Source: CAWCDJ01 sp963778675
GTDB taxonomy: Bacteria; Acidobacteriota; Terriglobia; Bryobacterales; Bryobacteraceae
NCBI GenBank assembly: GCA_963778675.1
Contig: CAVZVI010000003.1
Coordinates: forward strand, 62,001-126,000
Reading direction: 5' to 3'
DNA: 64,000 nucleotides
Each line of letters begins with the position of its first letter. Position 1 is the first letter of the stretch. Shown one piece after another: positions 19,061 through 37,273 of this stretch. Under the pieces are notes generated by a model. It made no database searches, was not told the origin of the DNA, and saw only the letters and a program-made list of their open reading frames with translations. Both the position numbers and the translations under genes were made by a program.

Positions 19061-19591
19061 TTATCCGAATTTGGCGGCCGGGCTGGCGGTATTTCCCTCC
19101 AGCAACTGGCTCAGCACCTGGAAAATAAGGTCCGCCGAGGGCGGGCAGCCGGGAACGAAGACGTCCACCGGCACGAATTCGTGCACCGGCCGCGTCATCG
19201 GAAGCAGAGCTGGAATGATCTCCCGCGGAATCTGGGCGTCGGAGGTGACGTTTTCGAGATACGCCCGGCGCAAAACGGCGTCCGGACCGAACTTGTTTCG
19301 CATGGCGGGCACGTTGCCGGTGACGGCACAATCGCCGAGCGACACCAGGATCTTCGTGCGGGGGCGGACCAGTTTGATGCGGTGCACGTCTTCCTCGCTC
19401 GAAATGGCGCCCTCGACGAGAGTGACGTCTACATCCGTGGGGAAGTCCTTGGAATCGACCAGGGGTCCCCATACGACCTCAACATGACGGGCGAGTTCGA
19501 TCAGCCGTTCGTCGGTATCGAGCAGCGACATGTGGCAGCCCGAGCAGCCGTCGAGCCATACCGTGGCCAGGCGGATCTTGTGTTCGCTCAC
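19061..19591 (-). CDS. hoxY: HoxY, small FeS subunit of NAD-reducing hydrogenase
   Basis: A 176-residue small subunit with the proximal-cluster cysteines in WLDGCSGCHMSLLD, SLGDCAVTGN and VPGCPPSADLI. This short form with a single [4Fe-4S] cluster is typical of cytoplasmic HoxY. The GTG start overlaps the hoxU stop (GTGA) and has GGGAGGAA 6 bases upstream. Because of the upstream hoxU frameshift, an uncorrected frame fuses the start of hoxU directly to hoxY; that fusion is an artefact. Confidence 0.93.
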   Translation of the reverse strand: MSEHKIRLATVWLDGCSGCHMSLLDTDERLIELARHVEVVWGPLVDSKDFPTDVDVTLVEGAISSEEDVHRIKLVRPRTKILVSLGDCAVTGNVPAMRNKFGPDAVLRRAYLENVTSDAQIPREIIPALLPMTRPVHEFVPVDVFVPGCPPSADLIFQVLSQLLEGNTASPAAKFG

Positions 19592-20307
19592 CGGCGTTCC
19601 TCCCGCATCAGCGTCAGGTAAGGCAGGAATTGCCTTCGTTTCGACATCTCGGCGACCGATTTCCCTTTCTCCGAGAGCGCGCCGGTGGGACACACCTGGA
19701 CGCACTTGCCGCACCCGGTGCAGCTTTCCGAAGCGCCCCAGGGCTGCGCCAGGTCGGTGATCACGCGGCAATCGGCGCCGCGCGACATGACGCCCCACGT
19801 GTGGGCTCCCTCGATCTCGTCGCATACCCGCACGCAGCGGGTGCACAAGCACGCAGCGGTTGTGATCCACCACGAAGCGCTCGTGCGAGGCGTCCACCGG
19901 GAGGCGCGGATAGCGGTAGGGGAAGTGAACGTGGGTCATCCCCAACTTCAACGCGAGCGACTGCAGGTCGCAGTGCCCGTTGGTGACGCACACCGAGCAG
20001 ACGTGAACCCGTTCGGCGAAAAGCAGCTCCAGGATGCCGCGCCGGTAGCGGTCGAGGCGCTCGGAATTCACCGTGACTTCCATGCCCTCGGCCACGCGGG
20101 TGACGCAGGCGGGCAGCAGGCGCGGAACGCCCTTCACCTCCACCAGGCACAGGCGGCAGGCGCCCACGGACGTGAGCCCCGGCAACTCGCAGAGGGTGGG
20201 AATGAAGATGCCGTTTTCGCGCGCCACATCGAGCACGGTCTGGTCTTCGCGCGCGCCCACCTCGCGGCCATCGATCGTGAGGGTCTTCACCCGGACGACG
20301 GCTTTGG

Positions 20308-20311
<4 letters not shown>
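19588..20311 (-). CDS. hoxU: HoxU, diaphorase FeS subunit (one frameshift)
   Basis: 240 residues after removing one extra base at about 19847. The N-terminal half carries a ferredoxin-like [2Fe-2S] site (CELPGLTSVGACRLC) and a His/Cys cluster (CSVCVTNGHCDLQ). After the shift the frame reads CTRCVRVCDEI and CTGCGKCVQVCPTGAL, two [4Fe-4S] motifs as in NuoG/HoxU. HoxU passes electrons between HoxF and HoxY. Its start codon overlaps the hoxF stop by 4 bases. The shift cuts through the first 4Fe-4S motif, so a real mutation would abolish the enzyme; a consensus error is more likely. Confidence 0.92.
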
Positions 20312-21940
<1,629 letters not shown>

Positions 21941-21951
<11 letters not shown>

Positions 21952-22462
21952 GGCGGATGCCTTTCTCGATACGGCCGAGCATCTCGGTGGCGCCGATCCT
22001 GCCCAGAACCGCGGAATCCATCACGGCCGCCGGCGCCAGGCCGCAGGAGCCCAGGCAGCGGGCCGTGAGCACGGAGAGTTCGCCATCCGGCGTGGTCTCG
22101 CCCGGCTTGATGCCGTAGGTCTTTTCGAGCGCTTGAAGCAAGGCCGGAGCGCCCTTGATGTAACATGCGGTTCCGGTGCACACGACGCAGGTGTGCTTCC
22201 CCTTGGGCTTGAGTGTGAAGAAATGGTAGAAGGTGGCCGCTCCGTACACCCGGCTCAGCGGGACGCGAAGCAGGCTCGCCACAAAACGCAGCGCGGTCTC
22301 ATCCAGGTACCCGAAGCACTCCTGGACGGTGTGCAGGGTCTCGATCAGCGCATGCGGTTCACGGCCGTGGCGGCGCGCGGTGGTTTCGACAATCTTCCAA
22401 CGCTTGTCGTCCGAGGGCGGCTGGGGATTGCCCAGGTACGTCTGCATAGAATAGATATGCAT
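21941..22462 (-). CDS. hoxE: HoxE, NuoE-like [2Fe-2S] subunit
   Basis: A 173-residue NuoE/HoxE-type protein. The [2Fe-2S] ligands are in CTGTACYIKG and ARCLGSCGLAPA, and the helical N-terminus YGAATFYHFFTLKP is typical. It heads the hox operon in the order E-F-U-Y-H-W. The start is either the ATG at 22462 or a second ATG at 22447; neither has a convincing ribosome site. The presence of HoxE marks the five-subunit form of the NAD-linked hydrogenase. Confidence 0.9.
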
Positions 22463-22632
22463 GCACGCGCCATTCCAGACACGCGTGTGTGAAATGTGAA
22501 CAACTTGCGCCGGTCCTGCCCTGGGGCAATCGCGGGCTATGGCGCAATCGGGGCAAAACCCACATCTTTTCAGTGACTTAGATTTCCTCAGAGCGTAGCG
22601 GAAATCGACGGCTGTAGGTCAATCATTGCTCT
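22463..22632. promoter_or_regulatory. Probable hox operon control region with a 10-bp palindrome
   Basis: This stretch precedes hoxE and should hold its promoter. A perfect palindrome ACACGCGTGT lies at 22479-22488, 17-26 bases before the hoxE start, a good position for an operator. Two near-copies of GCAATCG (22527 and 22544 regions) also occur. I found no sigma-70 or sigma-54 promoter that I would trust. Confidence 0.35.
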
Positions 22633-22779
22633 ATGAATCTATCCCGCAGAGAGCTCCTGGCAGCGCCCGCGGTTCTTTTGCCGGGTTGCGCCGCACGCCG
22701 CAGGGCTGTCGCGTCCCCTCCATCTGCCATACACCTGGCACGGGTGGAAGTTGCCGCAGAAAAGTGCGCGGCCGCGGTT
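22633..22779 (+). pseudogene. Possible remnant of a Tat lipoprotein gene, 5' end only
   Basis: An ATG at 22633 opens a convincing twin-arginine lipoprotein signal: NLSRRELLAAP followed by a lipobox ending at Cys19 (LLPGCA). After about 49 codons the frame runs into the antisense of the serine palmitoyltransferase gene and loses any protein-like character. No ribosome site precedes it. The simplest reading is a gene cut off by deletion, with only the signal left; chance is the alternative. Confidence 0.3.
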
Positions 22780-24033
22780 TCAGCGCGGGATGCCGAGATC
22801 GTTGGCCACCCGTTCGAGGGTGGTGACCAGCCGCTGCACGTGCCGTTCGGTATGCGCCGCCGTGCAGGAGATTCGCAGCAGGTTCTGCGCAGCCGCCGGG
22901 CGCAGCACGGGATTGATGTAGATGCCTTCGGCGAGCAGCGTCTTGCACAGCCGGCAGAGGTCGAGTTCCTCCTGGATCACGACCGGGACAATCGCCGTTT
23001 CGCCGGGCAGCACGTTAAAGCCGCGCGCCATCAGCTCTTCCCGCAACGCCCGCGCGATGCGCAGCACATGCAGCCGCCGCTCCGGCTCCTTCCGCATGAT
23101 CTGCAAGGCGGCGGCGACGGCCGCCACCGACGCGGCGGGAAGGCTCGCCGAAAAGACGAACGGACGCGCGGTGTGCTTGAGATAGTCGACTACGGCGCGC
23201 TCGCCGGCGATGAATCCGCCTACTGACGCCAGCGACTTGCTGAACGTCCCCATGATGATATCGATATCGTCCAGCACGCCCAGATGCTCGGCCGCGCCCG
23301 CGCCGGTGGGGCCGAGAACGCCGATGCCGTGAGCTTCATCCACGTATACGCGCCCGCCGTACGGCTTGGCGACGCGCAGGATGCCCTGCAGATCGGCGAT
23401 GTCGCCTTCCATGCTGAAAACGCCTTCGGAAACCAGCAGGATCTTCTCTTCGGGCGGGCAGTTTTCCAGGCACCGCTCGAGATGCTCCATGTCGTTATGC
23501 CGGAACCGCATGGTGCGGGCCGGCGACCGCAGCGCGCCCTCCACCAGGCTGGCGTGGAGGTTGTGGTCGCAGATCATCACGTCGCCCTTCTCGGTGAGTG
23601 CCGAGAGAGTGGCGTAATTGGCCTGGAACCCGGTGCCGAAAATGATGGCGGCCTCCTTGCGGACAAAGGCCGCAAGCTCCGCTTCGAGGCTGATGTGGAG
23701 GTCCAGCGTTCCGTTGAGCAGGCGCGAGCCGCTGCAGCCGCTTCCGTATTTCTTCACGGCATGTGCGGCGGCTTCCTTGACCTTTGGGTGCGTAATGAGA
23801 TCGAGATAATCGTTCGACCCGAACATCAGCACCTTGCGACGGCCCATGCGGACTTCGCCCGGGCCGCAGCCCTCGCGATCGCCGAAGACTTCGAAATACA
23901 TGTACAGCCCGGCTGCCTGGAGATCACTCGGGCGAGTGAAATTGCGACACTTCTCGAAGATATCGTTCGAGACGCTTCCCTTCTTCCTGCCCGTGCTGTC
24001 GGTAGTCGATACGCGCATGGTCCTCAATTCCAT
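22780..24033 (-). CDS. spt: Serine palmitoyltransferase-like alpha-oxoamine synthase
   Basis: A 417-residue PLP enzyme. The PLP lysine is K266 in GTFSKSLASVGGF, with DEAHGIG (Asp232, His235) and DHNLHASL (His160). The family includes AONS, KBL, ALAS and SPT. The FSKSLASVGGF loop and RPFVFSASLP favour serine palmitoyltransferase, which condenses serine with an acyl thioester to 3-keto-sphinganine, the first step to ceramide. It is the last gene of a tight five-gene operon with SDR, PAP2 and acyltransferase genes, and this supports the assignment. The start overlaps the upstream gene by 10 bases; a second ATG at 24018 is also possible. Confidence 0.8.
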   Translation of the reverse strand: MELRTMRVSTTDSTGRKKGSVSNDIFEKCRNFTRPSDLQAAGLYMYFEVFGDREGCGPGEVRMGRRKVLMFGSNDYLDLITHPKVKEAAAHAVKKYGSGCSGSRLLNGTLDLHISLEAELAAFVRKEAAIIFGTGFQANYATLSALTEKGDVMICDHNLHASLVEGALRSPARTMRFRHNDMEHLERCLENCPPEEKILLVSEGVFSMEGDIADLQGILRVAKPYGGRVYVDEAHGIGVLGPTGAGAAEHLGVLDDIDIIMGTFSKSLASVGGFIAGERAVVDYLKHTARPFVFSASLPAASVAAVAAALQIMRKEPERRLHVLRIARALREELMARGFNVLPGETAIVPVVIQEELDLCRLCKTLLAEGIYINPVLRPAAAQNLLRISCTAAHTERHVQRLVTTLERVANDLGIPR

Positions 24034-25146
24034 TCGTAGATTCGGTAGGTCTTGTATCGGATTGCCCCCATGACTTCGATGGAGCGATTCATCAGAACGT
24101 TATCTTCCAGGATCCAAGACATTTCGCAATCGCCAAATCCCAGCCTCCGGGCGTTGCGGACAAGTGTTGCATAAAAGGCCGCCGCGATGCCGGAGGTGCG
24201 GTACTCCTCCACCACCCCAAGCGCAAGAACCCGCACAGTCTTAATCAATCGCTGATAATACAGGATTTTGAATAGTCCCGTTGGAAATAGCTTGCCTCCC
24301 GCCGGCTTGAGGGCCTGATTGACATCGGGCAACGCCAACGCGAAACCCACCACCTGATCGCCGACTTCTCCGAGGAGCACCAGCTCGGGATTGAGAATCT
24401 GTTTCATCTCCTTGCCCATCGCGAAAAACTCCTCGCGTGACATTGGAATGAACCCCCAATTGCGGCTCCACGCTTTGCAGTAAACCTCCCAGACGCGCGC
24501 CACCTCCCCCGCGTAATCCTTCATGTTAATGGGCCGGACTTGCACGCCACTATTGGCCAGCACTTTGTCCGCCACCCGCCCGATCTTCTCCAGGTCGATC
24601 GTATTCGCGTTGCTCAGATAGGCCAGCAGATCCTTGGCCTTGTGTAAGCCGGCCTGGTCCATCAACTCGGGATAATAGCGGGGATTGTACGGCATCATCA
24701 CCATCGGGCTCGAATCGAAGCCGTCGATTAGCATGCCGCACTCATAATTCGTAGACGGACTCACCGGGCCGCGTAGAAACGCCGCGCCGCGCTCGTACAC
24801 CCACCGCCGCGCGGAGGTCAGCAGCGCGCCCGCGACTTCGGGCTCGTTCACGGTTTCGAAGAATCCGAAAAATCCCGGCATTCTCTTCGTGCACTCGGTT
24901 GTGCGCCTTGTCCAGGATAGCCGCAATCCGCCCCACCGTGAGTCCGTTCCGCCGCGCCAGGAAAAGTTCCACATCCGCATTCGCATAGTACGGGTGTTTG
25001 CGCCGGTCAAGCAATTCCTTGACCGCAAGGCGCAACGGCGGAACCCAGTGCGGGTCGTCGCGGTACAAACGGTAAGGCAAATCGATAAACTCATTTAGGG
25101 ATTTCTGACTGTCGACCGCTGCGACCTCAATTCCCGCCAATTGCAA
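24024..25146 (-). CDS. GNAT-like acyltransferase, candidate bacterial ceramide synthase (one frameshift)
   Basis: 373 residues after removing one extra base at about 24875. The upstream part reads IEVAAVDSQKSLNEFI and FIDLPYRLYRDDPHWVPPLR, and the downstream part contains FLRGPVSPSTNYECGML and a C-terminal GNAT fold (VRVLALGVVEEYRTSGIA). The family is the YghO-like GNAT group that includes the ceramide synthase described in Caulobacter, which N-acylates the sphingoid base. Its place between a PAP2 enzyme and a serine palmitoyltransferase suits that role (inference). The start is a TTG at 25146 or 25140, overlapping the PAP2 gene end by about 20 bases. The shift is likely a consensus error. 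Confidence 0.7.
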
Positions 25147-26020
25147 GGCCCCCTTTGGAGAGTTTGTGGTATAACATCGGGGCGGTCAGAATCAGAATGG
25201 CCGCGGCAACGGCCCCCGCCATCACGTCTACCGAATAGTGGTATCGAAGATAAACTGTAGCAAAAATGATGCAAAGAGTGTAGGCAAAATAGAGCCAGAA
25301 CAACTTCCAGGAGACCAGCCGGCTTCCCCACCACGCCAGGATGGTGAGTTCCGTATGGCCGCTCGGGAAGCAGTCATAATGCGCTGATTCCAGCCGGTCG
25401 AGAGTCGATTGCATCGCGTGAAACAGCCATAATCCTTGCAATGGAACGTGTTGCAGGTTCCTCAGGAGAAACCGGGGGCCCCGCGCCGGTACAAGGAGAT
25501 ACCCGATATAAGACACCAGGAACCCGAGGGCGATTAAAAAAGCTAAATATTGGAAATCCCGGTAGTGCCGCCGCCTCCAGACCAGAAACGGAATGAGTAG
25601 GACTGCTGGTACAAATAGCGTATATATGATCTGCAAAAATTCGGTTAGTTGGGGCGTCTGGATGTGCTCCAGCCAGACCGTCGGATGTGCGTGCCAGATC
25701 CGCAAATCGAGAAGTGCCAGCCACTGATCGGCGTTGGTACGGCGCACCGCCGGAACAAACAGAGCCATCTCCTTATAGCAGGAAGCTACGTAGGGCAGCG
25801 CATACCAGTTCCGGAAAACCCAACTGGTGCGGTTCGGCCGCTTGACCTCGTACACCAGCAGGGCTGTGGCCGCGAGGTGGGCCGATAGCAGCCACCCCGC
25901 GCCCGGAATACGGCTCCACCAGCCGGCGATGATGACCACGGCAAAAGCGAAATACCCGAGAACCAGCTTGTCGACAGCCCAGAATTCGTAATCGTAGGGA
26001 ATCTTCAGTAACTTAGCCAA
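25127..26020 (-). CDS. PAP2-superfamily membrane phosphotransferase (Aur1/inositolphosphotransferase-like)
   Basis: 297 residues with about six hydrophobic segments. The PAP2 active site appears as CFPSGHTELTI (Ser-Gly-His) and YLRYHYSVDV (Arg-x-His-x3-Asp). The layout resembles the Aur1/Ipt1 branch, which moves phosphate head groups onto ceramide, but simple lipid phosphatases share the fold. The TTG at 26020 has AAGGAGG 5 bases upstream and lies inside the end of the SDR gene. The open frame runs further into that gene without PAP2 features. In this operon a head-group enzyme acting on (dihydro)ceramide is the natural reading. Confidence 0.8.
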   Translation of the reverse strand: MAKLLKIPYDYEFWAVDKLVLGYFAFAVVIIAGWWSRIPGAGWLLSAHLAATALLVYEVKRPNRTSWVFRNWYALPYVASCYKEMALFVPAVRRTNADQWLALLDLRIWHAHPTVWLEHIQTPQLTEFLQIIYTLFVPAVLLIPFLVWRRRHYRDFQYLAFLIALGFLVSYIGYLLVPARGPRFLLRNLQHVPLQGLWLFHAMQSTLDRLESAHYDCFPSGHTELTILAWWGSRLVSWKLFWLYFAYTLCIIFATVYLRYHYSVDVMAGAVAAAILILTAPMLYHKLSKGGLAIGGN

Positions 26021-26970
26021 CCCGCCTCCTTGTACCAGGCGAGGGTCCGCGCCAAGCCGGCTTCGAGCGAGGTCCCGGCCTCGAACCCCAGCTCGGTGGC
26101 GGCGCGCGCCGGGTCGCAGGTCCAGTACGCGCATTGTGCCTCCAGGAGCTTCTCCCGCGAGATGATGCCGGGCTTACCCCGGACGCGCGATCCGATCTCA
26201 GCCAGCAGCCCCGCCGCGCGCGCGACACCCACGGGAAGGCGCAGGATGCGCGGACGGCGCCGCATGATCGCCGCCGCGGTTTCGCCGAAGCGGGTCCAGG
26301 ACACCGGCTCGCGGTTCGCGAGGTAATAGGTGCGGCCGGCCGCCGGCATCGCGCGCGAGGCAACGATCAATCCCTCGACCAGGTCCTCCACATAGATCGC
26401 GCTGAACCAGCGCTCTCCGCCGGCGATCTCGAGCACGATACCCCGTGAAATCGATTTGAGAAGCTGGAACACGTCAGTGTCTCGCGGCCCGTAGACTACC
26501 GGGGGACGAACAATGATCGCATTTGGCGCGAGCCTTCGCACGACCTGTTCGGCCTCCAGCTTTGACTTGCCGTAATGCGTAAGCGGCCGGGGCGGAGCGT
26601 CCTCGGTGAGAGGAATGCCGTCGGGGCTGGGCCCGGCGGCGGCCAGCGAACTGACGTGCACCAGCCGGGCGGAGCTTCCGGCCATCGCGCCGGCCAGGAT
26701 TTCGGTCGCACGAACGTTCCCGGCGTAATAGTGGGCCGCAGCGAGCGCCTTGGTGACACCCGCCAGGTGGATCACGCGGTCTACTCCGCTCAGCGCGGCC
26801 GCCACTCCCTCGCCGCTCTCCAGGTCCCCGGGCGCCGGCTCTACGCCCGCGGGCAGTTTGCGGTGGCCGGGTTTCTTGCGGATCAGGCAGCGAACCGGCT
26901 CGCCCGACGTGCTCAACCGGTCGAGCAAGTGGCTGCCGATGAAACCCGTCCCGCCAGTGACCAGGATCAT
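26005..26970 (-). CDS. Extended SDR (NAD-dependent epimerase-like), candidate ceramide-pathway reductase
   Basis: A 321-residue extended short-chain dehydrogenase. VTGGTGFIGSHLL is the Rossmann loop, YGKSK the catalytic Tyr/Lys pair, and VRPPVVYGPRDTDVF the usual following strand. Such epimerase-like SDRs occur next to serine palmitoyltransferase genes, and in Caulobacter one (CerR) reduces the keto group of the ceramide precursor. That assignment here rests on neighbourhood. The upstream DUF3047 gene ends directly before its ATG, and the PAP2 gene begins within its last codons. Confidence 0.75.
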   Translation of the reverse strand: MILVTGGTGFIGSHLLDRLSTSGEPVRCLIRKKPGHRKLPAGVEPAPGDLESGEGVAAALSGVDRVIHLAGVTKALAAAHYYAGNVRATEILAGAMAGSSARLVHVSSLAAAGPSPDGIPLTEDAPPRPLTHYGKSKLEAEQVVRRLAPNAIIVRPPVVYGPRDTDVFQLLKSISRGIVLEIAGGERWFSAIYVEDLVEGLIVASRAMPAAGRTYYLANREPVSWTRFGETAAAIMRRRPRILRLPVGVARAAGLLAEIGSRVRGKPGIISREKLLEAQCAYWTCDPARAATELGFEAGTSLEAGLARTLAWYKEAGWLSY

Positions 26971-27621
26971 CTATTGAAGAGTACTGCGGAAAGCAACGTC
27001 TCCGAAGTAGCTCTCCGCAATTGTGCCCGTGTGCTGCGAGTTGATCTGGATGCGCAGGCCCTTCACGTGGGGAGGCGCCTTTCCGAATGCGCGCTGGTAA
27101 TCGCTGTCCAGGTTATGGTTCTCGTCGATCCAGCGGTTCGTCTCGCCGGCTCCGGACCGGCACACGATGGCAAAGATGTGAACCAGCGGAACCGAACTGG
27201 CGCTCTGAGCGGTATCCTTCGGCGCCGTGCTGTCCCAAAGGTAAGCGATGACCCGGCGATCGGCGAACAAAACGAGAACCTGGGCCGCCTGATCGTCCGT
27301 GGCGGTGCGCCGGAAGTCTCCGCCCGCGGGAAGTTGAGTGACTTTCCACCGCCAGGAGAGGTATGGCATCCGCGCCGGGTCGACATCCACTCCCCTCTCC
27401 AGGGCGAAGGAAGCTCGCACGCTCTTGAGCCGGACGCAAGGCTGGTCGCCCTCCGTGCAGACCGAGAAGTCCGGCCTGCCGCGATTCACCTTGATCTGCC
27501 AGTCGGCGGGAAGCCGGCCGGTTCCCAGACTGGCGGCGTTCAAAACAATCAGGGCCAGTTGCGAAGAGTGGGCGAGGAACAAAAAACCTGAGATAGCGCA
27601 AACAACCGGGAGCTTCTTCAA
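26971..27621 (-). CDS. DUF3047 secreted protein
   Basis: A protein of about 216 residues with an N-terminal hydrophobic signal (KKLPVVCAISGFLFLAHSS). The body has the marks of DUF3047: LSWRWKVTQLP, VLVLFADRRVIAYLWD, NLDSDYQRAFG and a C-terminal IQINSQHTGTIAESYFGD. It probably folds as a beta-sandwich in the periplasm. The start is a TTG; the one at 27621 has GGAAGG just upstream, while 27633 is an alternative. It is the first gene of the putative ceramide operon and ends exactly where the SDR gene begins. Its role there is unknown. Confidence 0.72.
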   Translation of the reverse strand: MKKLPVVCAISGFLFLAHSSQLALIVLNAASLGTGRLPADWQIKVNRGRPDFSVCTEGDQPCVRLKSVRASFALERGVDVDPARMPYLSWRWKVTQLPAGGDFRRTATDDQAAQVLVLFADRRVIAYLWDSTAPKDTAQSASSVPLVHIFAIVCRSGAGETNRWIDENHNLDSDYQRAFGKAPPHVKGLRIQINSQHTGTIAESYFGDVAFRSTLQ

Positions 27622-27740
27622 ATGACCTTCCAACGCGAGACTAATGCCAATTCCTTACTAATATCGCATGTTTCAGCGATGTTTCACCATAAGGAAAGGC
27701 ACGAAAACGGGCAGGAGCCGCGGTTCTTGGTGTGCCGGTC

Positions 27741-28571
27741 TCACAGACCCGGCCGGCGGCTCCGGATGGCTTCCGCGGTCGAGGAGGCCTGCCGCTCGAT
27801 GGTGTCGGGCATGCCAGGTACGGGGCGCAGGTAGCGTTCTACATCTTCCAGATCGGCCGGTTGGCCCACCAGGTAGAGGCCGCGGAGGGCTTCCCATACA
27901 TGGTTCTTGTCCGCGCCGAGGTCGACGATCGGGTCTCCCGCGCGGACTTGCGATCCGTCCGGGCGATCGAGGTCGCGCACCTCTCCGGGCACGGCGGAAC
28001 GCACCTCGCGATCGCCTACGTGCGCCACCATGGTGCCGGGGTTGACGTAGTCTCCCAGCTTCAAACGGTATTTGAGCGTACCAGCCGCGGGCGAGGTGAT
28101 GGTGAACGGCCGCAGCATCGCGACCAGTTCCGGACGCCCGGCCGGGTCGCCGTAGGAGGCCAGGGCTAGCGCGGCGTTTCGCCGCACCATCGGTTCCGGG
28201 TCGCGCACCAGCCGCAGCAGCGCTTCGTGAAACGGAGGATAGCGGTGCTCCTGGCCCATGATCCAGGCGGCCGTCTGGCGCAACTCCAGGCTGGGGCTGG
28301 ATGCCTGGGCGAGAATCTGCGGGTACCAGCGCGAAACATCCTGGTGCATCGACAGGCGCTCGCCGATCTGCACCAGCGCGTGCTGCGCGTGCCGGGGCGT
28401 GGCGCGGTCGGCGAAATACTGGTCGATCTGGGAGTCGGTCAGCCGCCGGCCGAACCAGGTGTAATACCAGAACAGGAAGGGAAACAGAACCAGCAGGAAC
28501 GCGAAACCCGCGATCAGCAGGTAGGCCTTCTTGCCGGGCCGGCGGCGGGCTGGGGGAGTTTCTGGCGTCAT
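27741..28571 (-). CDS. Membrane-anchored HEAT-repeat / barrel-sandwich hybrid protein
   Basis: 276 residues. A cytoplasmic Pro/Arg-rich tail leads into one membrane helix (AYLLIAGFAFLLVLFPFLF). HEAT-like helical repeats follow at residues about 60-150 (SLELRQTAAWIMGQEH, PMVRRNAALALASYGD). A barrel-sandwich unit comes next (ITSPAAGTLKYRLKLGD, VRSAVPGEVRDLD) that looks like a biotinyl/lipoyl or HlyD half. It has no lysine at the usual modified turn, so covalent biotin or lipoate is unlikely. The ATG at 28571 is preferred over a GTG 18 bases upstream. It sits after the rpoC terminator; function unknown. Confidence 0.6.
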   Translation of the reverse strand: MTPETPPARRRPGKKAYLLIAGFAFLLVLFPFLFWYYTWFGRRLTDSQIDQYFADRATPRHAQHALVQIGERLSMHQDVSRWYPQILAQASSPSLELRQTAAWIMGQEHRYPPFHEALLRLVRDPEPMVRRNAALALASYGDPAGRPELVAMLRPFTITSPAAGTLKYRLKLGDYVNPGTMVAHVGDREVRSAVPGEVRDLDRPDGSQVRAGDPIVDLGADKNHVWEALRGLYLVGQPADLEDVERYLRPVPGMPDTIERQASSTAEAIRSRRPGL

Positions 28572-28598
28572 GCGAGACTCATCATACACCCGGCCGCC

Positions 28599-28635
28599 AA
28601 AAGAAAAAGGCGGGCCACCGGAACGATGACCCGCC
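28599..28635 (-). terminator. Intrinsic terminator after rpoC
   Basis: Read on the minus strand this is a 12-bp stem (GGCGGGTCATCG with CGGTGGCCCGCC, two G-U pairs) with a TTC loop and then TTTTTCTTTT. It starts 18 bases after the rpoC stop. It is the clearest terminator of the window and closes the rpl-rpoBC unit. Confidence 0.9.
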
Positions 28636-28652
28636 GCGTTTGCGTAAACCGG

Positions 28653-32874
<4,222 letters not shown>

Positions 32875-32904
32875 AATAGCCTCCAGTTTCCAAAAACCTT
32901 ATAA

Positions 32905-32946
32905 GCCGCGGATGAACACGGATAAACGCGTGTGTTCATCCGCGGC
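32905..32946. repeat. 15-bp perfect inverted repeat between rpoB and rpoC
   Basis: GCCGCGGATGAACAC at 32905-32919 is mirrored exactly by GTGTTCATCCGCGGC at 32932-32946 with a 12-base loop. It begins 12 bases after the rpoB stop. The GGATGAACAC/GGATAAACGC wording resembles a dispersed palindromic repeat known to me from many environmental genomes. In RNA it would form a strong hairpin and might affect rpoB-rpoC processing. Confidence 0.85.
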
Positions 32947-32958
32947 CATTGTTGTTCT

Positions 32959-37273
<4,315 letters not shown>

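Noticed and set aside
22463..22600. Sigma-54 (-24/-12) promoter before hoxE
   Set aside because: TGGCGCGTGCATGC comes close, but the GC of the -12 element is one base out of place and there is no activator gene nearby.
27668..27686. Direct repeat ATGTTTCA twice, 11 bases apart, before the ceramide operon
   Set aside because: It could be a regulator site, but 8 bases is short and I have no second example to compare with.
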